The translations under genes and the position numbers were made by a program. This document shows positions 62,769 through 64,000 of a DNA stretch of 64,000 nt, in pieces. Below the pieces are notes generated by a model. That model did no database searches. It was not told where the DNA came from and was given only the letters and a program-made list of their open reading frames with translations. The stretch covers positions 62,001-126,000 of the forward strand of contig NSKG01000009.1 in assembly GCA_002287035.1 (NCBI GenBank), given 5' to 3'. Source of the stretch: Pseudomonas sp. WN033 (GTDB taxonomy: Bacteria; Pseudomonadota; Gammaproteobacteria; Pseudomonadales; Pseudomonadaceae). Each line of letters opens with the position of its first letter. Position 1 is the first letter of the stretch.

Positions 62769-62807
62769 CGCGTGCTATTCACTTGTCGACATTCCTTTTT
62801 TTAATAG

Positions 62808-63446
62808 TCAATTAACTGCCTCAACTGCACCGCCGAACAAGCCACGAATCGTTGTCCAGAACGGAGCAAAATGTCCCTCGGCATCTTTATTCAGATACCC
62901 GTCTACAAACCTGCTTAGCTCGTCATGACTCAAATCGTCATCCAGGAATGGCGAAATTGCCGCAGAACGCAGACTGATGAGTTTGGGGATATCAAGACCA
63001 AGTTGTTCAATCGTTGCCAACGCAGCAACATCGTCTTGGCGCGGGTGAATACGGCCATCGGCTGTATATGAAAAACGCGCCTCACAATCGTCAGACATCG
63101 GCGATACCAGCAAGTGAGCATCAAACCAGTCACTTTTTAGATTACCGCAATGTCTGGGCAACCCCTTTTCCAACCGGTTCTGACAGGAGCAGAGAAGGTT
63201 CGAATACTCCAGTGGATCTACATCGGCAAGGTGCTGCGGCTTGAAGTGCTCAATATGCGAGTCGGCATCGCTGAGCTGGCGTTCGCAATAACAGCAAAGG
63301 TAGCCCTGCTCTTGCATAAGAGCTGTCTTGACTGCTTTTTTTTCTGCACCCCGGAGATCGCCATAGGTTGGCGTCCAGTCTGGACTGGCAAGTGCTTTCC
63401 AATCGGTAAAAACGGCTGGCTCAGGTCCCTTGACTATGTATTTCAT
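62808..63446 (-). CDS. HNH nuclease, PtuB-like (TIGR02646)
   Basis: A 212-residue protein. QGYLCCYCERQLSDADSHIEHFKPQ and the later Asn-Leu-Leu-Cys-x-Cys-Gln form the HNH zinc and metal site (Cys51/52, Cys54, His64, Glu66, His67, Cys86, Cys88) of TIGR02646 proteins. These pair with SMC-like ATPases in Septu (PtuAB) and in retron effectors. Its start overlaps the ATPase gene by four bases, confirming the pair. Confidence 0.88.
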   Translation of the reverse strand: MKYIVKGPEPAVFTDWKALASPDWTPTYGDLRGAEKKAVKTALMQEQGYLCCYCERQLSDADSHIEHFKPQHLADVDPLEYSNLLCSCQNRLEKGLPRHCGNLKSDWFDAHLLVSPMSDDCEARFSYTADGRIHPRQDDVAALATIEQLGLDIPKLISLRSAAISPFLDDDLSHDELSRFVDGYLNKDAEGHFAPFWTTIRGLFGGAVEAVN

Positions 63447-64000
63447 CTGCCGATCAGCTCCTTGCGTTTAATCAGCACAGACGCTTTGACCAGATCCGGA
63501 TCATCGCCAATCGTCTTTTGTAAGGCCGATAACGCAGCCTGGGCACTGGCAAGATCACCCGCTTGGATAAGATCATGCAGCGTTCTCAAGTCATCATGCA
63601 CCGCATCAGGCCGGGTAGTCTCAAGCCCCATGATGTCCTCCAGGATGCGCTCCACGCTTTTGCCATAGGACTCAGCAACAGGAACAACCTGAAGGGTACC
63701 CTCCTCCATTTTTAGTAGATGCAAGTGTTCGGGTTGGACTTGGGTAATCACATGGGGCGAATGCGTAGAGACCAGAAACTGGCAGTTCGGGAAGACGTCG
63801 CGCAAACGGGGAATCAGAATCCGTTGCCACTTAGGGTGCAGGTGCAGATCGATCTCATCGATCAAGATGACACCATCACCCTCTAGTGGGTTGGCTCTAA
63901 GCGGATTAGCAATGGCCAGGCGACGTGCCAGATCACCAATCATCGCCATCAAGCACTTCTCACCATCTGATAGCTGGTTGACGGTCAAACGCTGGCCTTG
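63443..64000 (-). CDS. PtuA-like AAA/ABC ATPase, 3' part (cut by window edge)
   Basis: Partial: the frame is open to base 64000, so the N-terminal part with Walker A lies to the right. Visible are the ABC signature-like QLSDGEKCL, Walker B VILIDEIDLHLHPKWQ and the switch STHSPHVI of SMC/OLD-like defence ATPases. It overlaps the HNH gene by four bases. A Septu or retron-Septu ATPase is likely; a reverse transcriptase upstream would show the latter. Confidence 0.87.
   Translation of the reverse strand, partial: QGQRLTVNQLSDGEKCLMAMIGDLARRLAIANPLRANPLEGDGVILIDEIDLHLHPKWQRILIPRLRDVFPNCQFLVSTHSPHVITQVQPEHLHLLKMEEGTLQVVPVAESYGKSVERILEDIMGLETTRPDAVHDDLRTLHDLIQAGDLASAQAALSALQKTIGDDPDLVKASVLIKRKELIGR

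Overview
The window is a Pseudomonas-type gammaproteobacterial chromosome segment. Four things support this: the gene order rimP-nusA-infB-rbfA-truB-rpsO-pnp, the order secG-tpiA-glmM-folP-ftsH-rlmE, the carA-carB-greA operon, and a tmRNA tag reading ANDDNYALAA. An alternative oxidase gene, which the best-known pseudomonads lack, hints at a marine or halophilic lineage near Halopseudomonas. The species cannot be fixed from the sequence alone.

Positions 1-10265 hold ordinary chromosomal genes: the wrbA 3' end, a rhomboid protease with zinc knuckles, a PAS-GGDEF cyclase, a LysR regulator, rsuA, an alternative oxidase, an NfeD/slipin pair, an unknown lipoprotein and an MscS channel. Positions 10410-25683 are a nearly continuous minus-strand block for RNA metabolism, translation and cell envelope: pnp, rpsO, truB, rbfA, infB, nusA, rimP, two tRNAs, secG, tpiA, glmM, folP, ftsH and rlmE. 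Next come yhbY, greA/carBA, dapB, the grpE-dnaK-dnaJ heat-shock operon with a clear sigma-32 promoter, SOS-controlled recN with a LexA box, fur, bamE, rnfH/ratA, a sodium-dependent transporter, and smpB-ssrA.

The chromosomal backbone stops at the 3' end of the tmRNA gene (43418). A P4-type integrase follows, and everything to the right edge appears to belong to an integrated island whose far end lies outside the window. The island has four visible parts. (1) A metal module (44868-49282) carries a CsoR/InrS-like repressor, an NreB-like MFS exporter, a divergent His-rich/HupE/anchor trio and a small tyrosine recombinase, all bounded by 25-bp inverted repeats. (2) Maintenance and recombination genes follow: a zinc-knuckle glycine-zipper protein, DUF932, a YqaJ exonuclease, a Gp3/RDF-like protein and RadC. 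Intrinsic-terminator-like hairpins sit directly in front of several of their start codons. (3) A stretch of small unknown regulator and membrane genes comes next. (4) A minus-strand phage-defence operon runs in from the right edge: a Septu-like PtuA ATPase (cut by the edge), a PtuB-like HNH nuclease, a GmrSD/BrxU-like DUF262-DUF1524 protein, PglZ, BrxL, and a small zinc-ribbon protein not known to me as a BREX component.

The most interesting leads are the composite defence operon and its small last gene, the inverted-repeat-bounded metal module, and the terminator-before-every-gene layout.
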